Shown: positions 1 through 6,756 of the stretch, piece by piece
Numbering within the stretch: position 1 is the stretch's first letter
Layout of the letters: each line of letters begins with the position of its first letter
Source: DATEPR01 sp036279295
GTDB taxonomy: Bacteria > Actinomycetota > Actinomycetes > Mycobacteriales > Pseudonocardiaceae
Direction: 5' to 3'
Assembly (NCBI GenBank): GCA_036279295.1
Contig: DASUJK010000172.1
Span: 1-12,861, forward strand
Length of the DNA stretch: 12,861 nt
Program-made: the position numbers and the translations under genes
Notes under the pieces: model-generated
What the model saw: only the letters and a program-made list of their open reading frames with translations
Databases searched by the model: none
Told to the model about the DNA's origin: nothing

Positions 1-1455
1 CTGGTCTGGGTCGGCCCGACGCCCGAGGCGATCCGCCGGCTGGGTGACAAGGTCGAGGCCCGGCACATCGCCGCCGCGGCCGGCGCCCCGCTCGTCCCGG
101 GCACCCCCGACCCGGTGACCGGACCGGACGAGGTGGTCGCCTTCGCCCGCGAACACGGCCTGCCGGTGGCGATCAAGGCGGCGTTCGGCGGTGGCGGGCG
201 CGGCCTGAAGGTCGCCCGCACGCTGGCCGAGGTGCCCGAGCTGCACGCCTCGGCGGTGCGCGAGGCCCAGGCCGCCTTCGGCCGCGGCGAGTGCTTCGTG
301 GAGCGGTATCTGGACCGCCCCCGGCACGTGGAGGCGCAGGTGCTGGCCGACACCCACGGCACCGTGGTGGTGGTCGGCACCCGGGACTGCTCGCTCCAGC
401 GCAGGCACCAGAAGCTGGTCGAGGAGGCGCCCGCGCCGTTCCTCACCGATGAGCAGCGCCGGACCATCCACGACGCGGCCCGGGAGATCTGCCGGCGGGC
501 CGGCTACCACGGCGCCGGTACGGTGGAGTTCCTGGTCGGAGCCGACGGCGTGATCAGCTTCCTGGAGGTCAATACCCGGCTCCAGGTGGAACACCCGGTC
601 ACCGAGGAGACCAGCGGCATCGACCTGGTCCGCGAGCAGTTCCGGATCGCCGCCGGAGAGCGGCTGCGGTTCACCGCCGACCCCGAGCCACGCGGTCACT
701 CGTTCGAGTTCCGCATCAACGGCGAGGACCCGGGCCGCGGCTTCCTGCCCGCCCCGGGCACGGTCACCCGGTACGTCCCGCCGGACGGCCCAGGGGTGCG
801 GGTGGACTCAGGTGTCGAGTCCGGTTCGGTGGTCGGCGGCGCGTTCGACTCGCTGCTGGCCAAGCTCATCGTCACCGGCGAGAGCCGGGCGCAGGCCCTG
901 GAGCGCGCCCGCCGGGCACTGGACGAGTTGGTCGTCGACGGCATGGCCACGGCGCTGCCGTTCCACCGCGCGGTGGTGCGCGACCCGGCGTTCACCGCCG
1001 AGCCGTTCGCCGTGCACACCCGGTGGATCGAGACCGAGTTCGACAACCGGATCCCGGCGTTCACCGGCGGCGGCGACGCCGGGACCGACGGCGAGCCGCG
1101 CCGGACCGTGGTGGTGGAGGTCGGTGGCCGGCGGCTGGAGGTATCCCTGCCCGAATCGCTCACTCCGGCCGGGCCGGGCCGGCCGGGCGCCCCGCGCGGT
1201 CGTCGGCACACCGGCGGGCAGCGCGCCTCGGCGGTCACCGGCGATGCGCTGGCCAGTCCGATGCAGGGCACCATCGTCAAGATCGCGGTGGCCGACGGTG
1301 ACGCCGTGGCCGAGGGCGACCTGGTGGTGGTGCTGGAGGCGATGAAGATGGAGCAGCCGCTGAACGCACATCGGGCCGGCGCGGTCAAGGGCCTGTCAGT
1401 CTCGGTCGGTGACGTTGTCGCCAGCGGCGCGGTGATCTGTCAGATCACCGGGTGA
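1..1455 (+). CDS. accA: Acyl-CoA carboxylase alpha subunit: biotin carboxylase plus biotin carrier domain (5' partial)
   Basis: The frame is open from base 1 and stops at 1453-1455, so about 100 N-terminal residues lie outside the window; the first visible residues (LVWVGPTPEAIRRLGDKVEAR) are already inside the biotin carboxylase fold. Visible landmarks in order are the Gly-rich ATP-grasp loop (GGGGRGL), RDCSLQRRHQKLVEEAPA, the catalytic strand EVNTRLQVEHPVTEE, the FEFRINGEDPGRGFLPAPG segment of the carboxylase C-terminal lobe, a variable linker, and a C-terminal biotinyl domain whose EAMKM lysine codon is 1345-1347. Proteins of this kind carboxylate biotin with ATP and bicarbonate and pass CO2 to a separate beta subunit that makes malonyl- or methylmalonyl-CoA. 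The gene is most likely primary metabolism and marks the cluster edge, although it could supply extender units. The subunit type is secure; acetyl- versus propionyl-CoA preference cannot be read here. Its last 60 bp overlap the convergent SARP gene. Confidence 0.95.
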   Translation: MVWVGPTPEAIRRLGDKVEARHIAAAAGAPLVPGTPDPVTGPDEVVAFAREHGLPVAIKAAFGGGGRGLKVARTLAEVPELHASAVREAQAAFGRGECFVERYLDRPRHVEAQVLADTHGTVVVVGTRDCSLQRRHQKLVEEAPAPFLTDEQRRTIHDAAREICRRAGYHGAGTVEFLVGADGVISFLEVNTRLQVEHPVTEETSGIDLVREQFRIAAGERLRFTADPEPRGHSFEFRINGEDPGRGFLPAPGTVTRYVPPDGPGVRVDSGVESGSVVGGAFDSLLAKLIVTGESRAQALERARRALDELVVDGMATALPFHRAVVRDPAFTAEPFAVHTRWIETEFDNRIPAFTGGGDAGTDGEPRRTVVVEVGGRRLEVSLPESLTPAGPGRPGAPRGRRHTGGQRASAVTGDALASPMQGTIVKIAVADGDAVAEGDLVVVLEAMKMEQPLNAHRAGAVKGLSVSVGDVVASGAVICQITG

Positions 1456-3345
1456 GACGAGCACCCCGCATTTCGCCGGGATGGAACCCGCTTCCAGAAC
1501 AACATCGCCACAATCGTTGGGAGCAGATCCGGGCCCGCCGCACGTCGCTGGCTCGCGGGTATCGTCCACCCGTTTAACTCGGCCATAGGTGAAGGTCAGT
1601 TGCGCCGAGTAGGCCCGTACGAGTTGGTGCATGTGGTAACATCCGGGCACTGTGGGCTGCAACAGGTGAGCTTCCACAAGACCTTCCAAAAGGTATTCGG
1701 TGCGCTTCAACGGCAAGCCGACGACCGCAGCCGCACGTTCGAGGCGGACATCAGGATCGGGGCAGGTTCCGAGTAGCCTGAACAGGCGTTGGTGATCCGC
1801 GGTGAGATACCGGTAGGACTGGTACATGGAGTCGGTGATGCTGGCGTCTCCCGTATCGAGTTCACGGAGGCGGTGCCCGCTTTCGCGCAGACGTGTAGCG
1901 AGATCGGCGACCGTCCAGGTGGGTCGGTGGCGAAGTCGGGTGGCGGCGAGCCGGACACCGAGTGGATGATATCCGCAGTATTCAAGGACCTCCGCAACCG
2001 CCTCCGGTTCATTGTCCGGACGGGCGTCCTCGACAATTGATGCGAAGAGACCGTGAGCCTCGGCTGGCATCAGCCCACCAAGGGTGAGCTGATGCGTGAA
2101 GTTCAAGCCGGTGAGCCGGCGCCGGCTGGTGACGATGGTGAGACAGCCAGGGCTGCCGGGTATGAGTGGTCTGACGTGATCGGTGTCGACGGCATCGTCT
2201 ACAAGTACCAGCACCCGTCGGCCGGCAAGGCAGTACCGCCAGAATATGGTACGTTCGTCGAGACTGGATGGGATCTGGTCGGACGGGACACCCATGGCCG
2301 TTATGAGTGTGGCCAGCGCGCTCGCCGGATCGACCACGCGCTGTCCCGAGCTGTGCGCGTGGAGATCGATGGCGACCTGGGCGTCAGGGCATCGGAACGC
2401 GATCTGTAGCGCCGCTCGTAACGCGAAGGCCGTCTTCCCGATTCCCGCCATTCCGTCAATAGTGATGACCGCGGGCGTCACCGGACTGGCGCTGTGATGC
2501 GTACTCAGCGCGTTGGTGAGTTGTCGCAGTTCCTCCGCACGCCCGGTGAAGTGATTGCAGATGGCCGGCAGGCCGTTGCGCAGGGTCGCCGGGTGCGGCG
2601 CCGCGGCGACGGTGTGATCGTTGACCAGAAGGAGCCGATGGAGGCTCTGCAGTTCGGAGGAGGGGCTGGCGCCCAACTCGTTCTTGAGAATCTGTCGCGT
2701 CTGCTCGTAGAGGGTGAGTGCTCGGGCCGGAGCACCGGAACGAGCGAGCGCCAACATGAGCCGGGCGACCAGTCGCTCCTGCAGAGGATGTTTGGCGACC
2801 CAGCCAGACAGTTCGCTGACCAGCGATTCGTGTGCTCCCTGGGCCAGTTCCAGATCGACGCACTCCTCCAGCGCGGCCAGCCGCTGCTGGTTGAGGTCGG
2901 CCGCCTGCGTCTGAAGGCTTGTGCTGTCCAGCCCGGCAAGCGCCGGACCGTGCCAGAGTGACAGGCCGTTTCGGTATGCGCGGATCGCGTCGATGACGTG
3001 GCCACTTCGGCGCAGTTGACGAGCCCGTGCGGACCAGTTGGCGAACTCGGTGGCGTCGAGCCGACTGTCCCCGACGTCCAACCGGTAACCCTCACCGAGC
3101 GGTGTGATGTCCAGAGTGACGTCGCTCAGTATCCTCCTGAGGTCGGAAATAGCATTACGTATTTGCTTGTCGGCGGTCGTGGGCGCCGCCCCGTTCCACA
3201 CCGAGTCAATCAGCTTGCTGAGCGGCACCGGTTTCCCATCGGCCAGCAGCAGGGAACTGAGGACGATCTGCCGCTTGGCTCCCGGCAGATGTAACTGATT
3301 CCCGCCGGCCCAGATCTCCAGCGGGCCGAGTACCCGAAACTCCAT
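1396..3345 (-). CDS. SARP/AfsR-like transcriptional activator with NTPase domain, TPR region missing
   Basis: A 649-aa protein. Residues 1-90 form the OmpR-type winged helix of SARPs (start MEFRVLGPLEIW, PGAKRQIVLSSLLL, IRNAISDLRRIL, GYRLDV). Residues about 98-240 form the bacterial transcriptional activation domain (WHGPALAGL, LYEQTRQILKNELGASPS). Residues about 265-585 form an NB-ARC-like NTPase with Walker A GMAGIGKT at 298-305, a Walker B strand LVLVDDA near 379-385 and the winged-helix ending YHMHQLVRAYSAQ. SARPs recruit RNA polymerase to direct repeats overlapping the -35 region of antibiotic genes, so this is the probable pathway activator. The ATG at 3345 has a good Shine-Dalgarno sequence (GAGGAG, 5 nt spacer). 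AfsR itself is about 990 aa and carries C-terminal TPRs; here the last 60 or so residues are unlike the family and read into the 3' end of the carboxylase gene, which suggests C-terminal loss. Confidence 0.9.
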   Translation of the reverse strand: MEFRVLGPLEIWAGGNQLHLPGAKRQIVLSSLLLADGKPVPLSKLIDSVWNGAAPTTADKQIRNAISDLRRILSDVTLDITPLGEGYRLDVGDSRLDATEFANWSARARQLRRSGHVIDAIRAYRNGLSLWHGPALAGLDSTSLQTQAADLNQQRLAALEECVDLELAQGAHESLVSELSGWVAKHPLQERLVARLMLALARSGAPARALTLYEQTRQILKNELGASPSSELQSLHRLLLVNDHTVAAAPHPATLRNGLPAICNHFTGRAEELRQLTNALSTHHSASPVTPAVITIDGMAGIGKTAFALRAALQIAFRCPDAQVAIDLHAHSSGQRVVDPASALATLITAMGVPSDQIPSSLDERTIFWRYCLAGRRVLVLVDDAVDTDHVRPLIPGSPGCLTIVTSRRRLTGLNFTHQLTLGGLMPAEAHGLFASIVEDARPDNEPEAVAEVLEYCGYHPLGVRLAATRLRHRPTWTVADLATRLRESGHRLRELDTGDASITDSMYQSYRYLTADHQRLFRLLGTCPDPDVRLERAAAVVGLPLKRTEYLLEGLVEAHLLQPTVPGCYHMHQLVRAYSAQLTFTYGRVKRVDDTREPATCGGPGSAPNDCGDVVLEAGSIPAKCGVLVSPGDLTDHRAAGDNVTDRD

Positions 3346-3354
3346 GCTGTCTCC

Positions 3355-3579
3355 TCAAGCTAGAGCTTGCTCGATGAGTTCCTGGATGGACGACGTTTCG
3401 CCGGTGCGTGGAGGTGGAAGGGAGAAGTCTCCTGTGACTTGGCCTTCGCTTGCCGTCCTCTTGTGGATTTCGGCCCGGTTGGCCTGCCGATAGGCGGGTC
3501 GCACTTCATCTGTACTACCACACGCGGGAGGCTCCCTCTCCGGCACGACATGATCTTTGGACGGTCCCGGCCGGCTCAT
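3355..3579 (-). CDS. Possible small ORF coupled to the SARP gene
   Basis: A 74-codon reading frame ends 9 bp before the SARP start, and its TGA overlaps the SARP Shine-Dalgarno sequence (TGAGGAG), an arrangement typical of translational coupling. The peptide is hydrophilic, has no signal peptide or membrane segment, and ends in a short helix-like tail (SSIQELIEQALA). Against it: the ATG at 3579 has no convincing ribosome binding site, third-position GC is about 63 percent by hand count and low for this genome, and I recognise no family. It lies downstream of the candidate promoter at 3639-3666, so it would be transcribed with the regulator. It may equally be the regulator's untranslated leader. 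Confidence 0.28.
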   Translation of the reverse strand: MSRPGPSKDHVVPEREPPACGSTDEVRPAYRQANRAEIHKRTASEGQVTGDFSLPPPRTGETSSIQELIEQALA

Positions 3580-3638
3580 GGGGAGTTGATCAAGGGCGTC
3601 ATGCCCATCGGTTCAGGGTTTTCGCGTACAGTCGGACC

Positions 3639-3666
3639 ATTGTATTTTGTATCCACTCGGCGTCAT
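3639..3666 (-). promoter_or_regulatory. Candidate sigma70-type promoter for the SARP gene
   Basis: On the minus strand, ATGACG (3666-3661, four of six matches to TTGACA) is followed after 16 bp by TACAAT (3644-3639, five of six matches to TATAAT). Predicted transcription would begin near 3632 and read through the small ORF into the SARP gene, leaving a leader of roughly 290 nt. The assignment rests on sequence pattern only, in a local AT-rich patch. Confidence 0.4.
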
Positions 3667-4029
3667 AGTATGCTTGGTGTTCTCTTTCGGTTCGTATTGG
3701 GCGGGCCGGGATCAGGTCGAGCACTTTCCGCGGTCACCGGAAAACACCAGTTGGTAAAGTATACAATATCCGCTCTTGAGACTTTCCGGCGACGCGGCCG
3801 AGGAGTTCTGAGACGCCCTCGCCCCGTCCTGACAAGGGTTCCGGTCATCGAGGCCATACCCCCTCGTGGGCGATAACGATCGCATCCGGACCATCGAGCC
3901 AGATCATGGCCCAATGATATCAATGCGGTATCGTTGACTGGATCATCCTTTTCCCGTCCTCGTACGGTCCTGTCCGCCCGGTACTCGGGCAACCTCTTCG
4001 GATGGACCCACGCGTCAGTCACGCCAGGC

Positions 4030-4068
4030 GGAGACACAGGGAGACACGGGGAGACACAGCGGAGACAC
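4030..4068. repeat. Four phased GGAGACAC direct repeats
   Basis: Exact copies of GGAGACAC begin at 4030, 4040, 4050 and 4061, giving periods of 10, 10 and 11 bp, about one helical turn each. The copies are separated by AG, GG and AGC. The block lies in non-coding DNA between the possible small gene ending at 4142 and the SARP promoter region. The phasing puts every copy on the same DNA face, as in multi-site operators, but a simple tandem-duplication microsatellite is also possible. Confidence 0.7.
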
Positions 4069-4141
4069 GCCGGAGGTTCGGTCACAGCGCTGTCATGATC
4101 GGGTCCTCGACCCGCGCCCCGGGCAACAATCCAGGTGACGG

Positions 4142-4525
4142 CTATCCGGCAGCCGGGGTACTGGCATGTAGGCGTATGCCCACGCAGCATGGCGACCACT
4201 GACCCTCCGCGCCGACCGGAACGGAACGCCGTCCATCGTTGAACAGGGCCCCTAACCCGTTCGCGTACTCCAGGTCGAGAATGATTTCAACATGGTCCCG
4301 TGGCCCGCCCGCCACGTCACCAGTGCCGATTCGCACCTGGAGCGAGACGCTGCCGTCCTCGGCCACGGACGCCGAGATCAGGCCGTCGACGACGCCGGAG
4401 ACGCCTACCAGCCGCCCGGATCGGGTGTCGCCGTTCCGGGCCTGGGCACAATCCCCGCCCGATCCCGTCAAATCCAGGCGTAATCCCGACCGCGATGGTC
4501 GCACACCGAGGACTTCCGTCTTCAC
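4142..4525 (-). CDS. Hypothetical small protein
   Basis: A 127-aa frame starts at a GTG (4525) with a GAGGGA Shine-Dalgarno sequence (4540-4535, 9 nt spacer). An ATG at 4582 in the same frame has no ribosome binding site and would read through the hairpin at 4545-4577, so the GTG is preferred. The product looks like a compact soluble domain with alternating hydrophobic stretches (LVGVSGVVDGLISASV, SLQVRIGTGDV, VEIILDLEYANGLGALF) and no signal peptide or membrane helix. Third-position GC is about 74 percent by hand count, higher in the middle third, which mildly supports coding. It lies 187 bp downstream of the LeuRS-like gene on the same strand and could be co-transcribed if the intervening hairpin does not terminate. 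I do not recognise a family and assign no function. Confidence 0.45.
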   Translation of the reverse strand: MKTEVLGVRPSRSGLRLDLTGSGGDCAQARNGDTRSGRLVGVSGVVDGLISASVAEDGSVSLQVRIGTGDVAGGPRDHVEIILDLEYANGLGALFNDGRRSVPVGAEGQWSPCCVGIRLHASTPAAG

Positions 4526-4544
4526 TGCCAGCGATCCCTCACCG

Positions 4545-4577
4545 GCCCTACCAGGCGCGGCACTCGCCTGGTAGGGC
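4545..4577. terminator. Perfect 13-bp inverted repeat (terminator or operator)
   Basis: GCCCTACCAGGCG (4545-4557) and CGCCTGGTAGGGC (4565-4577) are exact reverse complements around a 7-nt loop (CGGCACT). The element lies 135 bp beyond the LeuRS-like stop codon and only 4 bp before the Shine-Dalgarno sequence of the possible small gene. There is no T-run on either side, so it is either a GC-rich, T-less terminator as often seen in actinomycetes, an operator, or a leader hairpin that controls the small gene. Confidence 0.6.
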
Positions 4578-4712
4578 GTCATCGCCGCACCCGGCGGGCT
4601 GGCCCGCCGTGGCGTCGAGCGCTCGGGGTCGCGGCAGCGTGGACCGCCAGCAGCCGGGACCGCCAGCGCGAGGACGTCACACCCGGGGTGTTCGGGCGCC
4701 CGACGCAACGGA

Positions 4713-6239
4713 TCAGATTCGTTGCCAGGTGGCTGCCATCGTCTCCGCACTGACTGATCCACCCACACCGGCCAGCACGTATGCCAGGGACAGATAGACC
4801 GCCAGGTCCGGCTCACCCACGGTCTCGCTTTTCACCAGGCCCTTCTGCATGCGGTACAGCGGGGTGAACGCCTGCCTGAGGTTGCGCGCGGTCAGCAGGT
4901 CCTTGATCTGCTTGGCCGCCTTGAGTAGAGCGGGCGACGTGTCCTGTCCGGCTACCGGGTGGATCGCCGCCAGGCTCTCGTGGGCCTTCAGGAAGCGCTC
5001 ACACGGTTCGATCTGTTGCGGCTTGAGCGAGACCGTTTCGAGGGTGCCGGCGTTGACGAGCAGCGCCAGCCGGAGAACGTCGTGATCGACGGCATCCTTC
5101 ACCGGCAACGCGTTCCCGACCACCACGACCGCGGGAGCCTTCTCGACCACCGGTGCGATCTCCGGCTCGGACAGCATCAGCCGCAGTGCGAACAGGTCGC
5201 CTTCGACCTGGGTGGACGGCGTGACCACGGTGAGCTCTGCCGCACGGATCCGCTCCTCGGCCGCGCCGAACACTGATGACACGTCAAGGCGGACCGGCTC
5301 TCCGGGGCGGCCGGATCCGGCGATCGTGCGTCGATGGCGGTCCCACGACACCTCGACACCCCCGTCCGAGGCCATCGCGGCGACAAGAAAGGCGCCCACC
5401 CCGGTGTCGGTGTGCTGCTCGGTCAGGCCGTACCTGGCGATAACGGAGAAGTAGATCTCCCTGACCCGGTCGAACGGCAACCCGTCGGCGGCGGCGACCC
5501 CGGAGCGGACCGCGAATCCCGACTTGATGAACGGCGGATTCAGCCAGCTTTCCGGTGACCCATCATAGCCCTCCGGCACTAGCGCGAAGCGGATGGGAAG
5601 TCCGGCCTGCCGGCTGAACTCGAAGTCCATTTTGTTGTGCGCCGGGTTGATCAGCACCGCGCCGGTTCCGAACTCCGGCTTGACCCAGTCGGCCACCCAG
5701 ACGGGCAACAGGTCGCCGGAAAGCGGGTGCCGGCAGAAACGGCCGGTGAACGAGATGGTCTCTCCGGGCCCGATCCCGGTACTGAGCGGATGAGCGGGAT
5801 GGACCGCGATGGCGCACGCGCCGGGTATCCCGGTCCAGTCGGTAACGAATGCGTCGACCGTACCGGCGTTTTGCCCGGCGGAACTGTCCGAGGCGTCTTC
5901 CGCGACCAGGGGCAGACGGAAGATCGCGCCCTCCGAACGGCGTATCGCCTTGCGGTGCCGGGACACCAGGGCTTGCGGCCAGAGCCCGTCCCGCTCGGCC
6001 ACCACCCGCTCGCGGGCCGGCCCCGACGGCACGTACCGCACCTTCTCTCCGTCACCCACCAGACCGCCTGTCGCGGCAAGTCGCGTCATCGCCGACACCG
6101 GATCCGATGCGGACGACACCAATTCCGCGGGCTCGCCCTCAACCGACCACAGTCTTGACAGGAATGAGCCGAACGATTCACACCTCATGTTCGCTTCGGG
6201 CGACTCTGGGTCACGAAGAATCAGGACGATCTTGCTCAC
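4713..6239 (-). CDS. Leucyl-tRNA synthetase-like protein with CP1 editing region, aminoacylation motifs missing
   Basis: A 508-aa protein starting at GTG (6239) behind GGAGGT (6252-6247, 7 nt spacer). Pieces match LeuRS in order: WPQALVSRHRKAIRRSEGA at 87-105 parallels the WPE...QRNWIGRSEGA motif; LPVWVADWVKPEFGTGAV (178-195) and PAHNKMDFEFSRQAGLPI (199-216) match the CP1 editing core, including the Asp of RDYEF that contacts the amino group in LeuRS; DVLRLALLVNAG near 387-398 and ERFLKAHESLAAI resemble the segment after KMSKS and the anticodon-binding helices. HIGH is absent, the KMSKS position reads VVVVGNALPV, and the Thr-rich TTRPDT loop is replaced (VTDWTGIPGA). LeuRS is normally 800-960 aa. 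It therefore probably cannot charge tRNA. I infer editing of mischarged tRNA-Leu, self-protection, or a tRNA- or aminoacyl-handling role in the pathway. It is divergent from leuA. Confidence 0.82.
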   Translation of the reverse strand: MSKIVLILRDPESPEANMRCESFGSFLSRLWSVEGEPAELVSSASDPVSAMTRLAATGGLVGDGEKVRYVPSGPARERVVAERDGLWPQALVSRHRKAIRRSEGAIFRLPLVAEDASDSSAGQNAGTVDAFVTDWTGIPGACAIAVHPAHPLSTGIGPGETISFTGRFCRHPLSGDLLPVWVADWVKPEFGTGAVLINPAHNKMDFEFSRQAGLPIRFALVPEGYDGSPESWLNPPFIKSGFAVRSGVAAADGLPFDRVREIYFSVIARYGLTEQHTDTGVGAFLVAAMASDGGVEVSWDRHRRTIAGSGRPGEPVRLDVSSVFGAAEERIRAAELTVVTPSTQVEGDLFALRLMLSEPEIAPVVEKAPAVVVVGNALPVKDAVDHDVLRLALLVNAGTLETVSLKPQQIEPCERFLKAHESLAAIHPVAGQDTSPALLKAAKQIKDLLTARNLRQAFTPLYRMQKGLVKSETVGEPDLAVYLSLAYVLAGVGGSVSAETMAATWQRI

Positions 6240-6299
6240 TCTCCATACCTCCGGGTGAGGAAATGACTGTCCGGTCAGGACGCGACCGGGGAGGCCGAC

Positions 6300-6356
6300 A
6301 TGGCGTGCAGGCTACCAGCACGGTTGATGCCGACCGTACTGGTGCCGCGCCGTTGA
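6300..6356 (+). CDS. Possible leader peptide of the leuA operon
   Basis: An 18-codon ORF (MACRLPARLMPTVLVPRR) starts at ATG 6300 behind a strong GGGGAGG Shine-Dalgarno sequence (6288-6294, 5 nt spacer) and stops at TGA 6354-6356, 400 bp before leuA. It has three leucine codons, including the rare CTA plus TTG. Peptide-controlled attenuation upstream of leuA is known in actinobacteria, so a leucine-sensing leader is conceivable. The leucine codons are not clustered and no clean antiterminator/terminator pair follows at once, so this is weak. Confidence 0.25.
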   Translation: MACRLPARLMPTVLVPRR

Positions 6357-6366
6357 TCGGCTTTTG

Positions 6367-6386
6367 CCGTGATCACACCGTGATCA
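6367..6386. promoter_or_regulatory. Candidate SARP-type binding site: direct repeat with 11-bp period
   Basis: CCGTGATCA occurs exactly at 6367-6375 and 6378-6386, start to start 11 bp. SARPs bind direct repeats spaced by 11 bp or multiples of it, normally about 8 bp before a -10 box, and a SARP gene lies in the same window. The unit contains the palindrome TGATCA, so the element also reads as an inverted pair (TGATCA-N5-TGATCA) that a dimeric repressor could use. No strong -10 is visible at the expected place on the plus strand; GATCAA sits there on the minus strand. Confidence 0.45.
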
Positions 6387-6434
6387 TGCTGGATCCTCCC
6401 CGAGGTCCGCTGTACCACCCGGGGCGCACCGCCC

Positions 6435-6465
6435 CCGTCGACGACCCCGGGCGGGATGTCGACGG
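6435..6465. repeat. 8-bp inverted repeat in leuA upstream region
   Basis: CCGTCGAC (6435-6442) and GTCGACGG (6458-6465) are exact reverse complements separated by 15 nt that include CCCGGG. GCACCG and CGGTGC, partly overlapping, give an alternative pairing. It could be a leader hairpin or an operator, but in DNA this GC-rich such repeats also arise by chance. Confidence 0.35.
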
Positions 6466-6676
6466 TGCCGTCGCCAGTATGTCGCGCCGGGGGGAACCCA
6501 CGCCAGGGAGACCGGCCGGGACACCCCGAGGTGGCCGATGGTCCGGTATCCCCGCCTCACCCGGGCCGGTGGGCTCCGCGGCCGGGCGGGCTGGCGCCGC
6601 GATCGGGCCCGCGACCGGGTCCGCACGTGCCCGGCGGCACTCAGGATGTGACGAGGATGCCGTGAGGACTCGGTGG

Positions 6677-6690
6677 CGCATGGTCATGCG
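6677..6690. promoter_or_regulatory. 14-bp palindrome 66 bp before leuA
   Basis: CGCATG (6677-6682) and CATGCG (6685-6690) are exact reverse complements around GT. The 2-nt centre is too tight for an RNA hairpin loop, so a dimeric DNA-binding protein site is the likelier reading. Its position, 66 bp before the leuA start codon, suits an operator. Confidence 0.35.
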
Positions 6691-6756
6691 GAGCAACGGA
6701 GGAATCGGGATTGATCACTCACGCCATGGGACCATCGTTGTCAGGAGGCAGCCAGG

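Larger units (their letters stand above)
3580..4141. other. Non-coding region upstream of the SARP gene
   Basis: This stretch has no reading frame with believable codon use or protein character on either strand. It is noticeably richer in A and T than its surroundings, especially 3600-3780 and 3860-3960 (for example ATTGTATTTTGTATCC, GTATACAATATCC, AATGATATCAATG), as expected for regulatory DNA in an actinomycete. It contains a promoter-like sequence on the minus strand and the GGAGACAC repeat block, both listed separately. AACGAT at 3874-3879 and its inverse ATCGTT at 3930-3935 could form a loose operator. No tRNA or terminator with a T-tract was found. Confidence 0.6.
6240..6756. other. Divergent control region between the LeuRS-like gene and leuA
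   Basis: There are 517 bp without a convincing protein gene, separating genes that diverge with good ribosome binding sites (GGAGGT at 6247-6252 on the minus strand; AGGAGG at 6743-6748 on the plus strand, 8 nt before the leuA ATG). The region holds an 11-bp-phased direct repeat, a short leader-like ORF, an 8-bp inverted repeat and a 14-bp palindrome, all listed separately. TGATCAC recurs at 6370-6376 and 6712-6718. I could not assign a clear -35/-10 pair in either direction, and there is no T-box or obvious riboswitch core. Confidence 0.6.

Noticed and set aside
3367..3876. Plus-strand 169-codon open frame antisense to the regulator leader
   Set aside because: Codon use and composition are unconvincing, and the candidate SARP promoter lies within it on the other strand.
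3663..4199. Minus-strand 178-codon open frame
   Set aside because: It crosses the GGAGACAC repeats and the AT-rich promoter region, has no ribosome binding site and an irregular Cys/Pro/Arg-rich composition.
6568..6580. GGTGGGCTCCGCG, superficially like the T-box core GGTGGNACCGCG before an aminoacyl-tRNA- or leucine-related gene
   Set aside because: The spacing and the ACC are wrong, TGGG would not match the leucine tRNA discriminator expected (TGGT), and no specifier stem could be found.
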